64,000 nucleotides of DNA from Ewingella americana ATCC 33852 (GTDB lineage: Bacteria > Pseudomonadota > Gammaproteobacteria > Enterobacterales > Enterobacteriaceae), in the NCBI RefSeq assembly GCF_000735345.1, contig NZ_JMPJ01000075.1:29601-93600 (forward strand), in the 5' to 3' direction. The notes below the pieces were generated by a model, which worked only from the letters and a program-made list of their open reading frames with translations, was not told the origin of the DNA and made no database searches. The position numbers were made by a program, and so were the translations under genes. This document shows, in pieces, positions 42,533 to 52,222 of the stretch (position 1 is its first letter; each line of letters starts with the position of its first letter).

Positions 42533-42946
42533 TTAAGGTCTGGCGTCCGCCGCGCCCGGCCAAATCCCTTCACACAGGATTTTGGCACAGCCAATACTTT
42601 GCTGGTGGCGAGCCGCCGCGTCGCCCGGCTCCTCTTTCATTTGATCAAGCATGCCGACAAAGCAGCGCGCTACCCAGCGTGAGGACAGGTCTTGACGGAA
42701 AAGTCCGCTCTGTTGGCACCCGGCCAATAGGCTGCTAATGGCCTCAACCAGCGCGGTTTTATGGCTATCGCCAAACGCCTGCTGGGTCAGCGCTGCGTCT
42801 TGGGTCAGGAAATTCAGCAACTTGCGAAAATGTAGGGCAATACGGTCAATAACCTGATTGTCCGGCGTGTTGGGTGCGAGCGTGAGGGTCGCCACCAAGG
42901 CGCTGAAGCGCTGGTCAAAATCTTGGCTGGAGGTTTGTTGTGTCAT
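42533..42946 (-). CDS. TetR C-terminal-domain-like protein without HTH, 137 aa
   Basis: All-helical protein (FRKLLNFLTQDAALTQQAFG, LLAGCQQSGLFRQDLSSRWV, CFVGMLDQM) resembling only the ligand/dimer domain of TetR regulators. The N-terminal HTH is absent and I see none just upstream. It may be a regulator remnant or an independent ligand-binding protein. Function unknown. Confidence 0.55.
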   Translation of the reverse strand: MTQQTSSQDFDQRFSALVATLTLAPNTPDNQVIDRIALHFRKLLNFLTQDAALTQQAFGDSHKTALVEAISSLLAGCQQSGLFRQDLSSRWVARCFVGMLDQMKEEPGDAAARHQQSIGCAKILCEGIWPGAADARP

Positions 42947-43001
42947 CGTGGGCCTAATTATTGGACTGGTTCGCAGCCCTGCTGTCTTTCAATTTAAATC
43001 G

Positions 43002-43289
43002 CTATGCCGTTTGCAATCGGTGCAGCTGTGAAACGTCCACAATCTGCCTCGCCTGCCACAAATCATAATCATTCTGCATGCCGAGCCAGACATATTCGGA
43101 GCTGCCGATCACCACCGAGAGACGAATGGCCATTTCAGGCGAAATATCGGACTTCCCGGCAACTATCCTCTGAACCGTCGAGGGCGCAACCCCCAACTCT
43201 TTCGCCAAAGCACGGGTACTCAGGTTTAACTCTTCCATGGTTTCTTTCACAAGAAGCCCCGGATGCGGTGGGTTATGCATGGTGGCCAT
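43002..43289 (-). CDS. higA: HigA-type antitoxin/regulator (orphan)
   Basis: A 95-residue XRE-type HTH protein of the HigA family: HPGLLVKETMEELNLSTRAL, ELGVAPSTVQRIVAGKSDIS, MAIRLSVVIGSSEYVWLGMQ. HigB toxin genes normally lie directly upstream, but 43,290-43,480 on this strand has no such frame. It is thus likely a solitary regulator. AAGGAT precedes the ATG. Confidence 0.82.
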   Translation of the reverse strand: MATMHNPPHPGLLVKETMEELNLSTRALAKELGVAPSTVQRIVAGKSDISPEMAIRLSVVIGSSEYVWLGMQNDYDLWQARQIVDVSQLHRLQTA

Positions 43290-43483
43290 TAATGATAATC
43301 CTTATCTCGGCACAACAGAAAGTGGCATCTTAAACCAAGTTCTTGGGCAATTACCTCTATTTCCTCGCCATCCCTATCTCATTTCGCGCAACTTCATAGC
43401 AACTATTGTTGTTTTACAACTTTCTAACCTGCCTTTAATAATCGAACCCATACCGAGTCAGGGAACATAAGGACAATAACGAG

Positions 43484-44482
43484 ATGGGTTACCGATTAAG
43501 TCTGCTGGAAAAAAGTCCAATCGATGAAGGTGAAAGTGCCAGCGGTGCGCTGAAACGTACGCTGGAACTGGCGCAGAAGGCCGAGCGCTGGGGCTATCAC
43601 CGCTTCTGGCTGGCGGAGCATCACAACACTGACAAGCTGGCGATCTCGTCGCCGGAAGTGGTGATTGCCTGGATCCTCGCCCACACCCAGCGTATTCGCG
43701 TGGGCTCAGGTGGCGTGATGTTGCAGCACTATAGCCCTTACAAAGTGGCGGAAAACTTCAACGTGCTCTCCTCGCTAGCGCCGGGCCGGGTGGATTTGGG
43801 CGTGGGTAAAGCGCCGGGCGGATTGCCGCTCTCGACGCGCGCGCTGCAATATGCGGTCGATCCCGCTTTGAAAGGAGATTTCGCTGACCAACTGCGCCTG
43901 CTCGACGACTGGTTAAATGCCAAGCCGAATGACACTCAGGGCGACACCCTGTTCGCCACGCCGCTGCCGCCGCAGAGTGCCGGGCGCTTCCTGCTCGGCG
44001 CCAGTGAGCAGAGCGCCCGATTGGCGGCCAGCCTGAACTGGAACTTTGTCTTTGCCGCGCATCTGAACGGCGACCAGACTGAAATCGGCCGCACCCTTTC
44101 AGCTTATACCCATGACAGTCAGGGGCGTCGCGCCCTGCTTGCGGTGTCAGTGATTGTGGCGGAGACGGCGGCGAAAGCCGAAGAATTGGCGGCTGACAAA
44201 CAGGCTTTCCGCGTGATTGGTAGCGACGGTCAGAGCGTTACCGTGGGCAGCGTGGCGCAGGCCGAGGCTTACATTCGCCAATCCACCGCCGCCTCGCACA
44301 AGATTGAAGAGCGCGTCTCCTCGATTATCACCGGCACCGCCGAGCAGGTGCACCATCAGTTAGAAGAGCTACAGGCGCGCTATGGCGTTGAAGAGTTTGT
44401 CATCGACACGCCGCTGGCCCAGCCGCAGGCGCGTTTGGCTTCGCTCGAGCTGCTCGCCGCAGAGAGCCGGGCGCTGGCTTAG
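43484..44482 (+). CDS. LLM-class flavin-dependent oxidoreductase
   Basis: A 332-residue luciferase-like TIM barrel (GYRLSLLEKSPIDEGESASG, RFWLAEHHNT, GSGGVMLQHYSPYKVAENF, GRVDLGVGKAPG). It uses reduced FMN to oxidise small substrates. It is the first gene of a seven-gene operon together with a GNAT enzyme, an ABC importer and a second flavin monooxygenase, suggesting use of a sulfur- or nitrogen-containing organic compound. Confidence 0.85.
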   Translation: MGYRLSLLEKSPIDEGESASGALKRTLELAQKAERWGYHRFWLAEHHNTDKLAISSPEVVIAWILAHTQRIRVGSGGVMLQHYSPYKVAENFNVLSSLAPGRVDLGVGKAPGGLPLSTRALQYAVDPALKGDFADQLRLLDDWLNAKPNDTQGDTLFATPLPPQSAGRFLLGASEQSARLAASLNWNFVFAAHLNGDQTEIGRTLSAYTHDSQGRRALLAVSVIVAETAAKAEELAADKQAFRVIGSDGQSVTVGSVAQAEAYIRQSTAASHKIEERVSSIITGTAEQVHHQLEELQARYGVEEFVIDTPLAQPQARLASLELLAAESRALA

Positions 44483-44492
44483 GGGGTTAGCA

Positions 44493-45056
44493 ATGAGTCA
44501 ACTTATCCGTCTGGCCCGTGAAGATGAGGCCGCCGAGCTGCATGGCCTGCTGCAACGCGCCTACTCGCCGCTGGTGAAATTGAACATTCACTTCACCATC
44601 ACTCGCGCAAGCGTCGAGGACGTGCGTGAAGTGATCCGCAATGAAACCACCTATGTGCTGGAAACCGAGCAAGGCATCACGGCGACCCTCACCACGCGGT
44701 TTCCATGGACGCCGACCACCAAGAAAGAGTACGCGCCTTGGCCTTTTGTCCACTGGTTCGCGGTGGATGAGAATGCCAAAGGCCACGGCTATGGCGGCCA
44801 GATCATGACGCATGTCGAAAACACTTTTCTGCGCGATACCCTCAAAGTGCCCGCCGTCTATCTGGCGACCGCCATTCGCCACCCTTGGCTGACGGCGCTC
44901 TATCAGCGTCGCGGCTATGAGCCCTTCCACACGGCAGTGAATCCGCTGGGGGTGGAGCTGGTGTATTTACGCAAAATCCTCAACTCCTCGCTCTATGAGG
45001 CGCAGGCGCAAAAAGAGTTCGTGCGCACCGTGCCCGAGGCCAAGCTTTTCGTCTAA
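44493..45056 (+). CDS. GNAT-family acetyltransferase of the operon
   Basis: A 187-residue acetyltransferase (LAREDEAAELHGLLQRAYSP; acetyl-CoA region WFAVDENAKGHGYGGQIM). ATG 44,493 with AGGGGG upstream is 10 nt after the oxidoreductase stop. In the B. subtilis yxe pathway an acetyltransferase modifies a cysteine adduct before a monooxygenase cleaves it; a similar order may apply here. Confidence 0.82.
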   Translation: MSQLIRLAREDEAAELHGLLQRAYSPLVKLNIHFTITRASVEDVREVIRNETTYVLETEQGITATLTTRFPWTPTTKKEYAPWPFVHWFAVDENAKGHGYGGQIMTHVENTFLRDTLKVPAVYLATAIRHPWLTALYQRRGYEPFHTAVNPLGVELVYLRKILNSSLYEAQAQKEFVRTVPEAKLFV

Positions 45057-45090
45057 ATGCCGTTTTAACTTATTGATCTCTGGGAAAACA

Positions 45091-46716
45091 ATGAACCTTA
45101 TAAAACCAACTATCGGGCTAACCGCCCTTTCGTTAATGGCGCTGTCTGTCAGTTATTCAGCCTTGGCTGCCGATCAAAAGCCGCGCAGCGGCGGCTCTCT
45201 GACCTGGGGCGTGGAAACCGAACCCAATACCTTCAACCCGCAGCTTAACGGCCAGTCGAAAGCCGAACTTATCCTGCGCGTGGCCTATGAATCTCTGCTA
45301 GCCCGCAAGCCGGACGGCTCCTACATTCCGTGGTTGGCCAAGGGCTACAGCCTGTCCGATGACGGCAAAACCTACACGTTCACCCTGCGCCCTGACGTGA
45401 CTTTCTCTGACGGTAAAAAGTTTGATGCCAACGCCGTGGCGGAGAACTTCCGCCACGCGCAAGACCCGGCCTACTGCGCCGGTTCTAGCCTGTGCGCCAT
45501 TGCCAGCCGTATCGAGAGCGTCACCACGCCGGATGAAAACACCGTGGTGATCACCCTCAAGCAGGTGTACGCGCCCTTCCTCTCTTTCGCCGCCGGGCTG
45601 AAATTGCTCTCTCCGGCCTCGTGGTCTTCTCCGCAGCTTAAAGCCGGTGGACCAGATTTGGCGGGCACCGGGCCGTTTATTCTCAAACGCTATGAGAAAG
45701 GCCAGCAGGTGGAATACGTGAAAAACCCGGCCTACAACTGGGCCTCGGCCAATGCCTCGCACCAAGGTCCGGCCTATCTCGACAGCGTGACTTATCGCTT
45801 CCTGCCTGAGTCTTCGGTGCGCACCGGCGCGCTGCTCTCGGGTCAAGTGGACGTGATTGAGGGGATTTCCGGTAATGACGCGGGGGAGTTCAAAGATAAC
45901 CCAGACTTCACCTATCAACACGCTCTGAACACCGGCACGCCTTACTCCTTGTTCCTCAATGTGACTTACGGCCCAACGCAGGAAGTGAAAGTGCGTCAGG
46001 CGCTGTTGCAGGGGCTGGATATTGGGCCGATTTTGCAATCTATCTATCGCGGCGAGCGCACGCGGGTGTGGGGTATTACCTCGCCGGTGGACCCGCTGTA
46101 TGACAACAGCCTCGACGGCAAATATGGCAATAATCCGCAGCTCGCCAACTCACTGCTGGATGAATCCGGCTGGAAAACTCGCGATGGCGAGGGCTTTCGC
46201 AGCAAAGACGGCAAAAGGCTGAGCATTGAGATCATTCAGGCGCAGGCCACGGTGCGCGACCAGCGCGATGTGCTGCTGCAAGCCCTTCAGGCGCAGGCTC
46301 GCCAGCGTTTGGGCATCGAACTGAAGATTCGATATGTCGACTCCGGCACTTACACCGATGTGCGCAATACCGGACTGTTTGGCTCGATTGCGAACTCCAA
46401 CACCGACACCGACGGCATTGATATTGAAAACCACTATCTGCCGGTGAAAGGCGGCGGTGCCATCAACTATAGCCGTACCGATGCGCCAGAAATCGCTCCG
46501 TGGTTGCACGGCGCGGCGCAAACCCTCGATAACGACAAACGCAAAGGTTTTTATGCCCAGTTGCAGCAGTTTGCCATTGTGCAGCAGGCCTTCGCCATCC
46601 CGTTATATGAGCCGGAAGACCAGATTGCCGCCGCGTCGTATGTCCACGGTGTCGGCTTTAGACCTTTCAAGCAGATGCCTGAAAACGCCTATGACGTCTG
46701 GCTGAGCGACCATTAA
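45091..46716 (+). CDS. Dipeptide/oligopeptide-type ABC substrate-binding protein
   Basis: A 541-residue SBP_bac_5 protein with a signal peptide (LTALSLMALSVSYSALA) and marks SGGSLTWGVETEPNTFNPQL, YTFTLRPDVTFSDGKKFDA and TGPFILKRYEKGQQVEYVKN. It binds the substrate in the periplasm for the transporter encoded next. Ligand specificity (peptide, opine, thio-compound) cannot be read from the sequence. Confidence 0.9.
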   Translation: MNLIKPTIGLTALSLMALSVSYSALAADQKPRSGGSLTWGVETEPNTFNPQLNGQSKAELILRVAYESLLARKPDGSYIPWLAKGYSLSDDGKTYTFTLRPDVTFSDGKKFDANAVAENFRHAQDPAYCAGSSLCAIASRIESVTTPDENTVVITLKQVYAPFLSFAAGLKLLSPASWSSPQLKAGGPDLAGTGPFILKRYEKGQQVEYVKNPAYNWASANASHQGPAYLDSVTYRFLPESSVRTGALLSGQVDVIEGISGNDAGEFKDNPDFTYQHALNTGTPYSLFLNVTYGPTQEVKVRQALLQGLDIGPILQSIYRGERTRVWGITSPVDPLYDNSLDGKYGNNPQLANSLLDESGWKTRDGEGFRSKDGKRLSIEIIQAQATVRDQRDVLLQALQAQARQRLGIELKIRYVDSGTYTDVRNTGLFGSIANSNTDTDGIDIENHYLPVKGGGAINYSRTDAPEIAPWLHGAAQTLDNDKRKGFYAQLQQFAIVQQAFAIPLYEPEDQIAAASYVHGVGFRPFKQMPENAYDVWLSDH

Positions 46717-46758
46717 ATCGCGCCGAACTGAACTGTAAAAGAACCAAGGAGCCGCCCG

Positions 46759-47766
46759 ATGACTGTTGAAACTTCACTTGATACGCCGCGCAGATGGCGC
46801 AGCCCGCCGACCTGGCGCGCGCCGCTGTTATGGCGAATTCTGCGCCGCATTGGCAGCGGCATTCTGGTGCTGTGGGCGGCGGTGAGTTTGTCCTTTATCA
46901 GCGTCTACCTCGCGCCGGGAGATATTGTCAGCCTGCTGATTGGCGAGCAGGTGCGCACCCCGGCGATTGAGGCTGCAATTCGCGCCGAATGGGGGCTAGA
47001 CCAGCCGCTGTGGCTGCAATACCTGCACTATCTGTGGCGGGTGCTGCACGGCGATTTCGGCCGCTCTTACCTGCTCAATATTGATGTCAGTTCACTGGTC
47101 CTCTCGCAGCTCTGGCCGACCTTGAAACTGACCGGCGCGGCGCTGCTGGTCAGCCTGACCTTCGCCGTGGCGATGGCGGTGCTCACCGCTAACCGCCGCT
47201 TTGGCCGCCGGATTGCCGGGTTCTTCGAGCTGCTGCTGGCCTCGACTCCCTCTTTCTGGCTGGGGATCGTGCTGCTGTTTATCTTCAGCTTTACCCTGCG
47301 CTGGTTCCCGGTCGCCGGAGATCGCAACTTTTCGGCGCTGGTATTACCGGCGCTGTCGCTGGGCTTGGCTCAGGGCGCGGTGGTGGCGCAGGTGTTGCGC
47401 CGTGGGCTGGAAGACGCATTAAACGAACCTTTTGCCTTGACGCTGCGGGCGTGGGGACTGGGGAATTTAACCATTCGACTGCGCCACGCGTTACGCCACG
47501 CCGCGCTGCCCGCCGTCACCCTCACAGGCTGGCTGATTGGCGGGCTGCTCAGCGGGGCAGTTATCACCGAACAGGTGTTTGGCCGACCGGGGCTGGGCAA
47601 AGTGACGGTGGACGCCGTGCTCGGCAAAGACCTGCCGGTGGTGCTGGCGGTGGCGATTTTCTCGGCGCTGGTTTACGTGGTGATGAGCACGCTGGTGGAT
47701 ATTCTCTACCTGCTGATTGACCCGCGCCTGCGCGACCAACCCTCTTCACAGGGAGGCGCAGCATGA
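46759..47766 (+). CDS. ABC transporter permease (DppB type)
   Basis: A 335-residue inner-membrane permease (GSGILVLWAAVSLSFISVYL, FFELLLASTPSFWLGIVLLF, GGLLSGAVITEQVFGRPGLG). It forms the translocation pore with the next gene product and overlaps that gene by 4 nt. Confidence 0.9.
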   Translation: MTVETSLDTPRRWRSPPTWRAPLLWRILRRIGSGILVLWAAVSLSFISVYLAPGDIVSLLIGEQVRTPAIEAAIRAEWGLDQPLWLQYLHYLWRVLHGDFGRSYLLNIDVSSLVLSQLWPTLKLTGAALLVSLTFAVAMAVLTANRRFGRRIAGFFELLLASTPSFWLGIVLLFIFSFTLRWFPVAGDRNFSALVLPALSLGLAQGAVVAQVLRRGLEDALNEPFALTLRAWGLGNLTIRLRHALRHAALPAVTLTGWLIGGLLSGAVITEQVFGRPGLGKVTVDAVLGKDLPVVLAVAIFSALVYVVMSTLVDILYLLIDPRLRDQPSSQGGAA

Positions 47767-48602
47767 GCCTCTCTCTAAGCTTACAGCGCCGCCGCAGTTG
47801 GCCTTCAACAGGATTAGCAGTGGCAGCTCTGTTCCTGATTTTCGTCCTGCTGGCGGTGCTGTTTCCTTCCCTTATCAGCCAATATGACCCGCTGAGCGCC
47901 GACCCGATTAACGCCCAGTTGCCTCCTTCGGCCGCCCACTGGCTGGGGACCGACCAACTGGGGCGCGACGTGCTGACGCGTATTATCTACGGCAGCCGTT
48001 ATTCGATGTTAATCAGCATCGCGGCGATGGCCGTGGCGGTCACCGTCGGCAGCCTGCTCGGGCTGTTGGCCGGGCTGGCGCGCGGCGCGCTGGATGAGTT
48101 TATTAGCCGCGCGGTGGATGTGATTTCCGCCTTCCCCGACCTGCTGCTGGCGCTGATGCTGATTGCCTTCACCGGCCCCGGCACCACCAATCTTATCTTC
48201 GCCCTCGGCGTCGCCTCGATCCCGCGCTTTGCCCGCGTGGTGCGTGCGCAAACATTTGTGGTGATGTCCTCAGGCTACGTTGAGCAGGCGCGCACCTTCG
48301 GCCTGACTCGCCGCACGCTGGTTTGGCGGCACGTGCTGCCCCACGCCATCGCCCACGTTCCGGTGCTGGCAACCTTGGGGTTAGGCACTGCGATCATCGG
48401 CACCGCCGGGCTGAGTTTCCTCGGCATGGGCCCGCAGCCGCCCACCGCGGAGTGGGGACTGATGCTGGCCGAAGGGCGAAATTATCTGCGCAACGCGTGG
48501 TGGATTGGCGTCTGGCCCGGCGTGGCCATTACCCTCACCGTGGTGGCAGTCAACACCGTCGGCCGCCACTGGCAGGCTCGCTTTGAAGGGAGACAAGCAT
48601 GA
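47763..48602 (+). CDS. ABC transporter permease (DppC type)
   Basis: A 279-residue permease (LAVAALFLIFVLLAVLFPSL, HWLGTDQLGRDVLTRIIYGS, AGLSFLGMGPQPPTAEWGLM). HWLGTDQLGRD is a clear DppC mark. It overlaps both neighbours by 4 nt. Confidence 0.9.
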   Translation: MSLSLSLQRRRSWPSTGLAVAALFLIFVLLAVLFPSLISQYDPLSADPINAQLPPSAAHWLGTDQLGRDVLTRIIYGSRYSMLISIAAMAVAVTVGSLLGLLAGLARGALDEFISRAVDVISAFPDLLLALMLIAFTGPGTTNLIFALGVASIPRFARVVRAQTFVVMSSGYVEQARTFGLTRRTLVWRHVLPHAIAHVPVLATLGLGTAIIGTAGLSFLGMGPQPPTAEWGLMLAEGRNYLRNAWWIGVWPGVAITLTVVAVNTVGRHWQARFEGRQA

Positions 48603-50206
48603 GTCAGGAACTCTTTATTGATATCCGCAATTTGACCGTTAGCTTCCCTTCGCCGCAGGGCCGCAAAGTGGTGGTGCGCGGGTTAAACCTGCAATTACAG
48701 CGCGGGCAGTCTCTGGCGCTGGTAGGGGAGTCCGGCTCGGGGAAAACCGTCACCGCCCGCTCGCTGATTGGCTTGCAGGATGATAAAGCCGAGCTGACGG
48801 CGGACCGTTTTATGATTGATGGCCGCGACATGCTGCGCGCCAGCCAGCGCGAATGGCGCGGCGTGCGCGGCAAACAGATTGGCTATGTGCTGCAAGACGC
48901 GCTGGTTTCCCTCGACCCGCTGCGCCGTATCGGCCAGCAGCTGGGTGACGCTATTTTGGCGCATCTAAGCGAGGGCAAAATCGACCTGCGCAAGCAGAGC
49001 CTGCAACTGCTGGCGTCGGTAGGCATGCCGGAGGCGCAGCGCCGTCTGAGCCTCTATCCGCATCAGCTCTCCGGCGGCTTGCGCCAGCGCGCGCTGATCG
49101 CCACGGCATTGGCCGGGAAACCCGAGCTGCTGATTGCCGATGAACCCACCACCGCGCTGGATATGACGGTGCAAAAGCAGATCCTCGACCTCCTTCAGCG
49201 CCGCCGCGACGACGGGCAGGCGCTGCTGCTGATTAGCCACGACCTGTCCGTGGTCGGCCAACTGGCTGACGTAGTGATAGTGATGAAGGATGGCGAAGTG
49301 GTCGAGCAAGGCGCGACCTGGCAAGTGCTTAATGCTCCGGTCCATGAGTGGACTCGCCAGCTGCTACGCGCCGTGCCGACCCCCGACACCAAAGGCTTTC
49401 GCCTCTCTTCCCCCGCGCCGGTGGCCCTTCCTCAGCGCAAAATCACCGCCGGTGAGCCGCTGTTGCAGGCCCAGCATTTGAACAAGCATTACGGCGAGCA
49501 TCAGGTGGTGCGCGATGTCAGTTTCCAGCTTTCGGCGGGAGAGACGCTGGGTATCGTCGGCGAGTCTGGCTCGGGCAAAACCACCGTTGCGCGCATGGTG
49601 CTGGGACTGACGGAGCCGGACAGCGGCCTGATCCAGATTGAAGCGCAGCCGTGGAGTCACGTGGCGGAGGCCGAACGGCGCCTGCGCCGCAGCCGCATTC
49701 AGCTGATTGCTCAGGACCCGCTCAGCTCCTTCGACCCGCGCTATACGGTGGAGAAAATCATTGGCGAAAGTCTCGACGCAGCGGGCATTTTCGGCGCGGC
49801 CCGCCGCCAGCGCGTGTTGCAGCTGTTGGATGAAGTGCGCCTCGGCGAGCGTTTTCTTCAGCGTTACCCGCGTGAACTCTCCGGCGGGCAGCGCCAGCGG
49901 GTAGCCATTGCTCGCGCTTTCGCGCCCAATCCTGCTTTGCTGGTGGCCGACGAGCCGGTCAGCGCGCTCGACGTCTCAGTGCAGGCGCAGGTGCTGGATC
50001 TGCTGGCTGATATGCAGGCGGAGCACCACACCGCGCTGCTGTTTATCTCTCACGACCTTGGCGTCATTCACCACCTCGCCGACCGCGTGCTGGTGATGAA
50101 AGATGGCGCGGTGGTCGAAAGTGGCGATGTGACTCGGGTGTTCAACCATCCGCAGCACCGCTGGACTCAACAACTGCTGGCCGCCCTTCCCGGTCAAGCG
50201 GCCTAG
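48599..50206 (+). CDS. Dual-domain ABC ATPase (DppD-DppF fusion)
   Basis: A 535-residue protein carrying two complete ABC domains. Walker A GESGSGKT occurs twice. Signatures are LSGGLRQR and LSGGQRQR; Walker B regions are [11 protein letters not shown] and [11 protein letters not shown]. It powers the two permeases. Such fused ATPases are common (YejF, GsiA). Confidence 0.92.
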   Translation: MSQELFIDIRNLTVSFPSPQGRKVVVRGLNLQLQRGQSLALVGESGSGKTVTARSLIGLQDDKAELTADRFMIDGRDMLRASQREWRGVRGKQIGYVLQDALVSLDPLRRIGQQLGDAILAHLSEGKIDLRKQSLQLLASVGMPEAQRRLSLYPHQLSGGLRQRALIATALAGKPELLIADEPTTALDMTVQKQILDLLQRRRDDGQALLLISHDLSVVGQLADVVIVMKDGEVVEQGATWQVLNAPVHEWTRQLLRAVPTPDTKGFRLSSPAPVALPQRKITAGEPLLQAQHLNKHYGEHQVVRDVSFQLSAGETLGIVGESGSGKTTVARMVLGLTEPDSGLIQIEAQPWSHVAEAERRLRRSRIQLIAQDPLSSFDPRYTVEKIIGESLDAAGIFGAARRQRVLQLLDEVRLGERFLQRYPRELSGGQRQRVAIARAFAPNPALLVADEPVSALDVSVQAQVLDLLADMQAEHHTALLFISHDLGVIHHLADRVLVMKDGAVVESGDVTRVFNHPQHRWTQQLLAALPGQAA

Positions 50207-50242
50207 CTCGAACCATATCAACCCAACATTGAGGAAAGTGTC

Positions 50243-51595
50243 ATGAGTAACAAGAGACAATTACGTTTGGGGGCGATCATTCAGGGCGCGTCAGGGAATA
50301 TGTCCGCGTGGCGTCACCCCGACGCGGTGGCCGACGCCAGCATTAATATCCAGTTCTGCCAGCAGCTGGCGCAAAAGGCCGAACAGGGGAAATTTGATTT
50401 TCTGTTTGTCGCCGACGGCCTGTATATCAATGAGAAGTCGATTCCGCACTTCCTCAACCGTTTTGAGCCCATCACCCTGCTTTCCGCGCTGGCGCTGGTG
50501 ACGCAAAAAATTGGTCTGGTGGCGACCCTCTCCACCTCTTATAGCGAGCCTTTTACCGTGGCGCGGCAGTTCGCCAGCTTGGATCACCTCAGCGGCGGTC
50601 GCGCGGGCTGGAATGTGGTGACTTCGCCGCTGGAAGGCTCGGCCAAGAACTTTTCGCGTGATAAGCACCCGGAGCACGACGAGCGTTATCGCATCGCCAG
50701 TGAATATGTCAGCGTGGTCAAAGGCTTGTGGGATTCTTGGGAAGGCGATGCTTTCGTGCGCGACAAGGCCAAAGGACAATTCTTCGCCCCGGATAAACTG
50801 CATACCCTGAACCATCAGGGGAAATATTTCTCGGTGCAGGGGCCGCTCAACGTTGGTCGCTCACCGCAGGGCCAGCCGGTGGTGTTTCAGGCCGGAGCTT
50901 CCGAGCAGGGCAAAGCCTTTGCCGCCGAGGCCGCCGACGCGATTTATACCCGTCAGGCTACGCCGGAGCTGGCCCGCGAATTCTATCAGGACGTCAAACG
51001 TCAGCTGGTTGAAAACGGTCGCGACGCCGAAGACATCCGCATCTTCCAAGGCATCAGCGTGATTGTAGGTGACAGTGTCACTGACGCCGAACAGAAATAT
51101 CAGCAAACGGCCCAGCTAGTGACGGCCGATAAGGCGCTGGAGTACTTAGGGCGCTACTTCGAGCATTATGACTTTAGCCAGCATCCGCTGGATGAGCCTT
51201 TCCCGGACATCGGTGAGTTAGGCCAAAACAGCTTCCGCAGCACCACGGACTCCATCAAGCGCGATGCCAAAGCGCGCGGATTGACGCTGCGTCAGGTGGC
51301 CTTGGAAGCCGCGACCCCGCGCCCGACCTTTATTGGCAGTGCCAGCGACGTGGCTGATGGTCTGGAACACTGGTTTACCAGCGGCGCGACGGACGGGTTT
51401 ATTGTTCGCGGCGGGACGCCAACGGCCTTCGACGATTTTGTCGAGCAGGTGATCCCACTCTTGCAGCAGCGAGGCTTATACCGCACGGAGTATGAAGGGG
51501 AAACGCTGCGTGAGAATCTGGGTCTGCGCGAGCCGGAAAACCAATTTGCCGTAAAACCCAAGGCTGAAGTTCGCCAACTGGCGGCGGTGAAATAG
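50243..51595 (+). CDS. NtaA/SnaA/DszA-family flavin monooxygenase
   Basis: A 450-residue FMNH2-dependent monooxygenase ([72 protein letters not shown]). Family members cleave C-N or C-S bonds (nitrilotriacetate, pristinamycin, dibenzothiophene sulfone, acetyl-cysteine adducts). It ends the operon and probably performs the key cleavage after import. Confidence 0.88.
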   Translation: MSNKRQLRLGAIIQGASGNMSAWRHPDAVADASINIQFCQQLAQKAEQGKFDFLFVADGLYINEKSIPHFLNRFEPITLLSALALVTQKIGLVATLSTSYSEPFTVARQFASLDHLSGGRAGWNVVTSPLEGSAKNFSRDKHPEHDERYRIASEYVSVVKGLWDSWEGDAFVRDKAKGQFFAPDKLHTLNHQGKYFSVQGPLNVGRSPQGQPVVFQAGASEQGKAFAAEAADAIYTRQATPELAREFYQDVKRQLVENGRDAEDIRIFQGISVIVGDSVTDAEQKYQQTAQLVTADKALEYLGRYFEHYDFSQHPLDEPFPDIGELGQNSFRSTTDSIKRDAKARGLTLRQVALEAATPRPTFIGSASDVADGLEHWFTSGATDGFIVRGGTPTAFDDFVEQVIPLLQQRGLYRTEYEGETLRENLGLREPENQFAVKPKAEVRQLAAVK

Positions 51596-51843
51596 CCGCC
51601 AGCAGACCCGTTTCAATTCCCCCTAACCTGTAACCAACTGAAAATATCTTCTTTGAAGATTACGTTAAGTGTGGCGGGAGTTTTCTTAACAACTAATTAG
51701 CAATTAAAGCTAAAGATCGAAACAAAAATGGGTGTTTATTGGAACGGTGCCGGTGAATAAATCAGAGTGAGCGTCAACCTCTGTTTATTTCCGGCATTCT
51801 CTGACTGTCCGATGTAGAACTTGACCCGAGGAGGGGTAAGCCC
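51596..51843. other. Intergenic region before the DUF1471 gene
   Basis: No gene is seen. The stretch is AT-rich in the middle (51,690-51,720) and ends in the strong ribosome site GAGGAGGGG. A promoter for the next gene must lie here, but I could not choose one. Confidence 0.4.
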
Positions 51844-52149
51844 ATGAAAGACTTAGTAAATGATATCATATCCATATTCAACCCCAAGACGGTCACGCCT
51901 GTTTTAGTTCGTACAGGTTTATCGCATCGTGAAATAGCGTCCCTGCAAGCCGTCGGCGTAGCCTCGGTTTCTTGGGCAACCTCTATGGAAGAGCTGAATA
52001 GCGCATTTGTTAAAAAGGCGTTAGACGCCGGTGCTGTCGGTTATCACATTACTAATGTGGAATCGCACAAACCGGGCAAAGAAGACCAACACGTAATGGC
52101 CGCCACCGCGACCTTCTATCACATCAATCATAAAGCGGCCTATGGCTAA
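51844..52149 (+). CDS. DUF1471-like stress protein without signal peptide
   Basis: A 101-residue protein whose C-terminal half fits DUF1471 (VGVASVSWATSMEELNSAFV, KKALDAGAVGYHITNVES, ATATFYHI). Most DUF1471 proteins (BhsA, McbA) are short secreted stress proteins; here the N-terminus (MKDLVNDIISIFNPKTVTPV) has no signal peptide, suggesting a cytoplasmic product. Terminator 30 nt after the stop. Confidence 0.7.
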   Translation: MKDLVNDIISIFNPKTVTPVLVRTGLSHREIASLQAVGVASVSWATSMEELNSAFVKKALDAGAVGYHITNVESHKPGKEDQHVMAATATFYHINHKAAYG

Positions 52150-52178
52150 TGTTGCAGAGCAGTCATGACGAAATTAAC

Positions 52179-52215
52179 AATGCCGCATTCCACAAAGGGT
52201 CTGCGGCATTTTTTT
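52179..52215 (+). terminator. Terminator after the DUF1471 gene
   Basis: AATGCCGCA, a 14-nt loop, TGCGGCATT and seven T's in total. Strong plus-strand rho-independent signal. Confidence 0.88.
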
Positions 52216-52222
52216 GCCTGTT

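Noticed and set aside
45298-46038. 246-codon minus-strand frame opposite the peptide-binding protein gene
   Set aside because: Arg/His/Gly-rich composition typical of antisense frames in high-GC genes; the plus-strand gene is secure.
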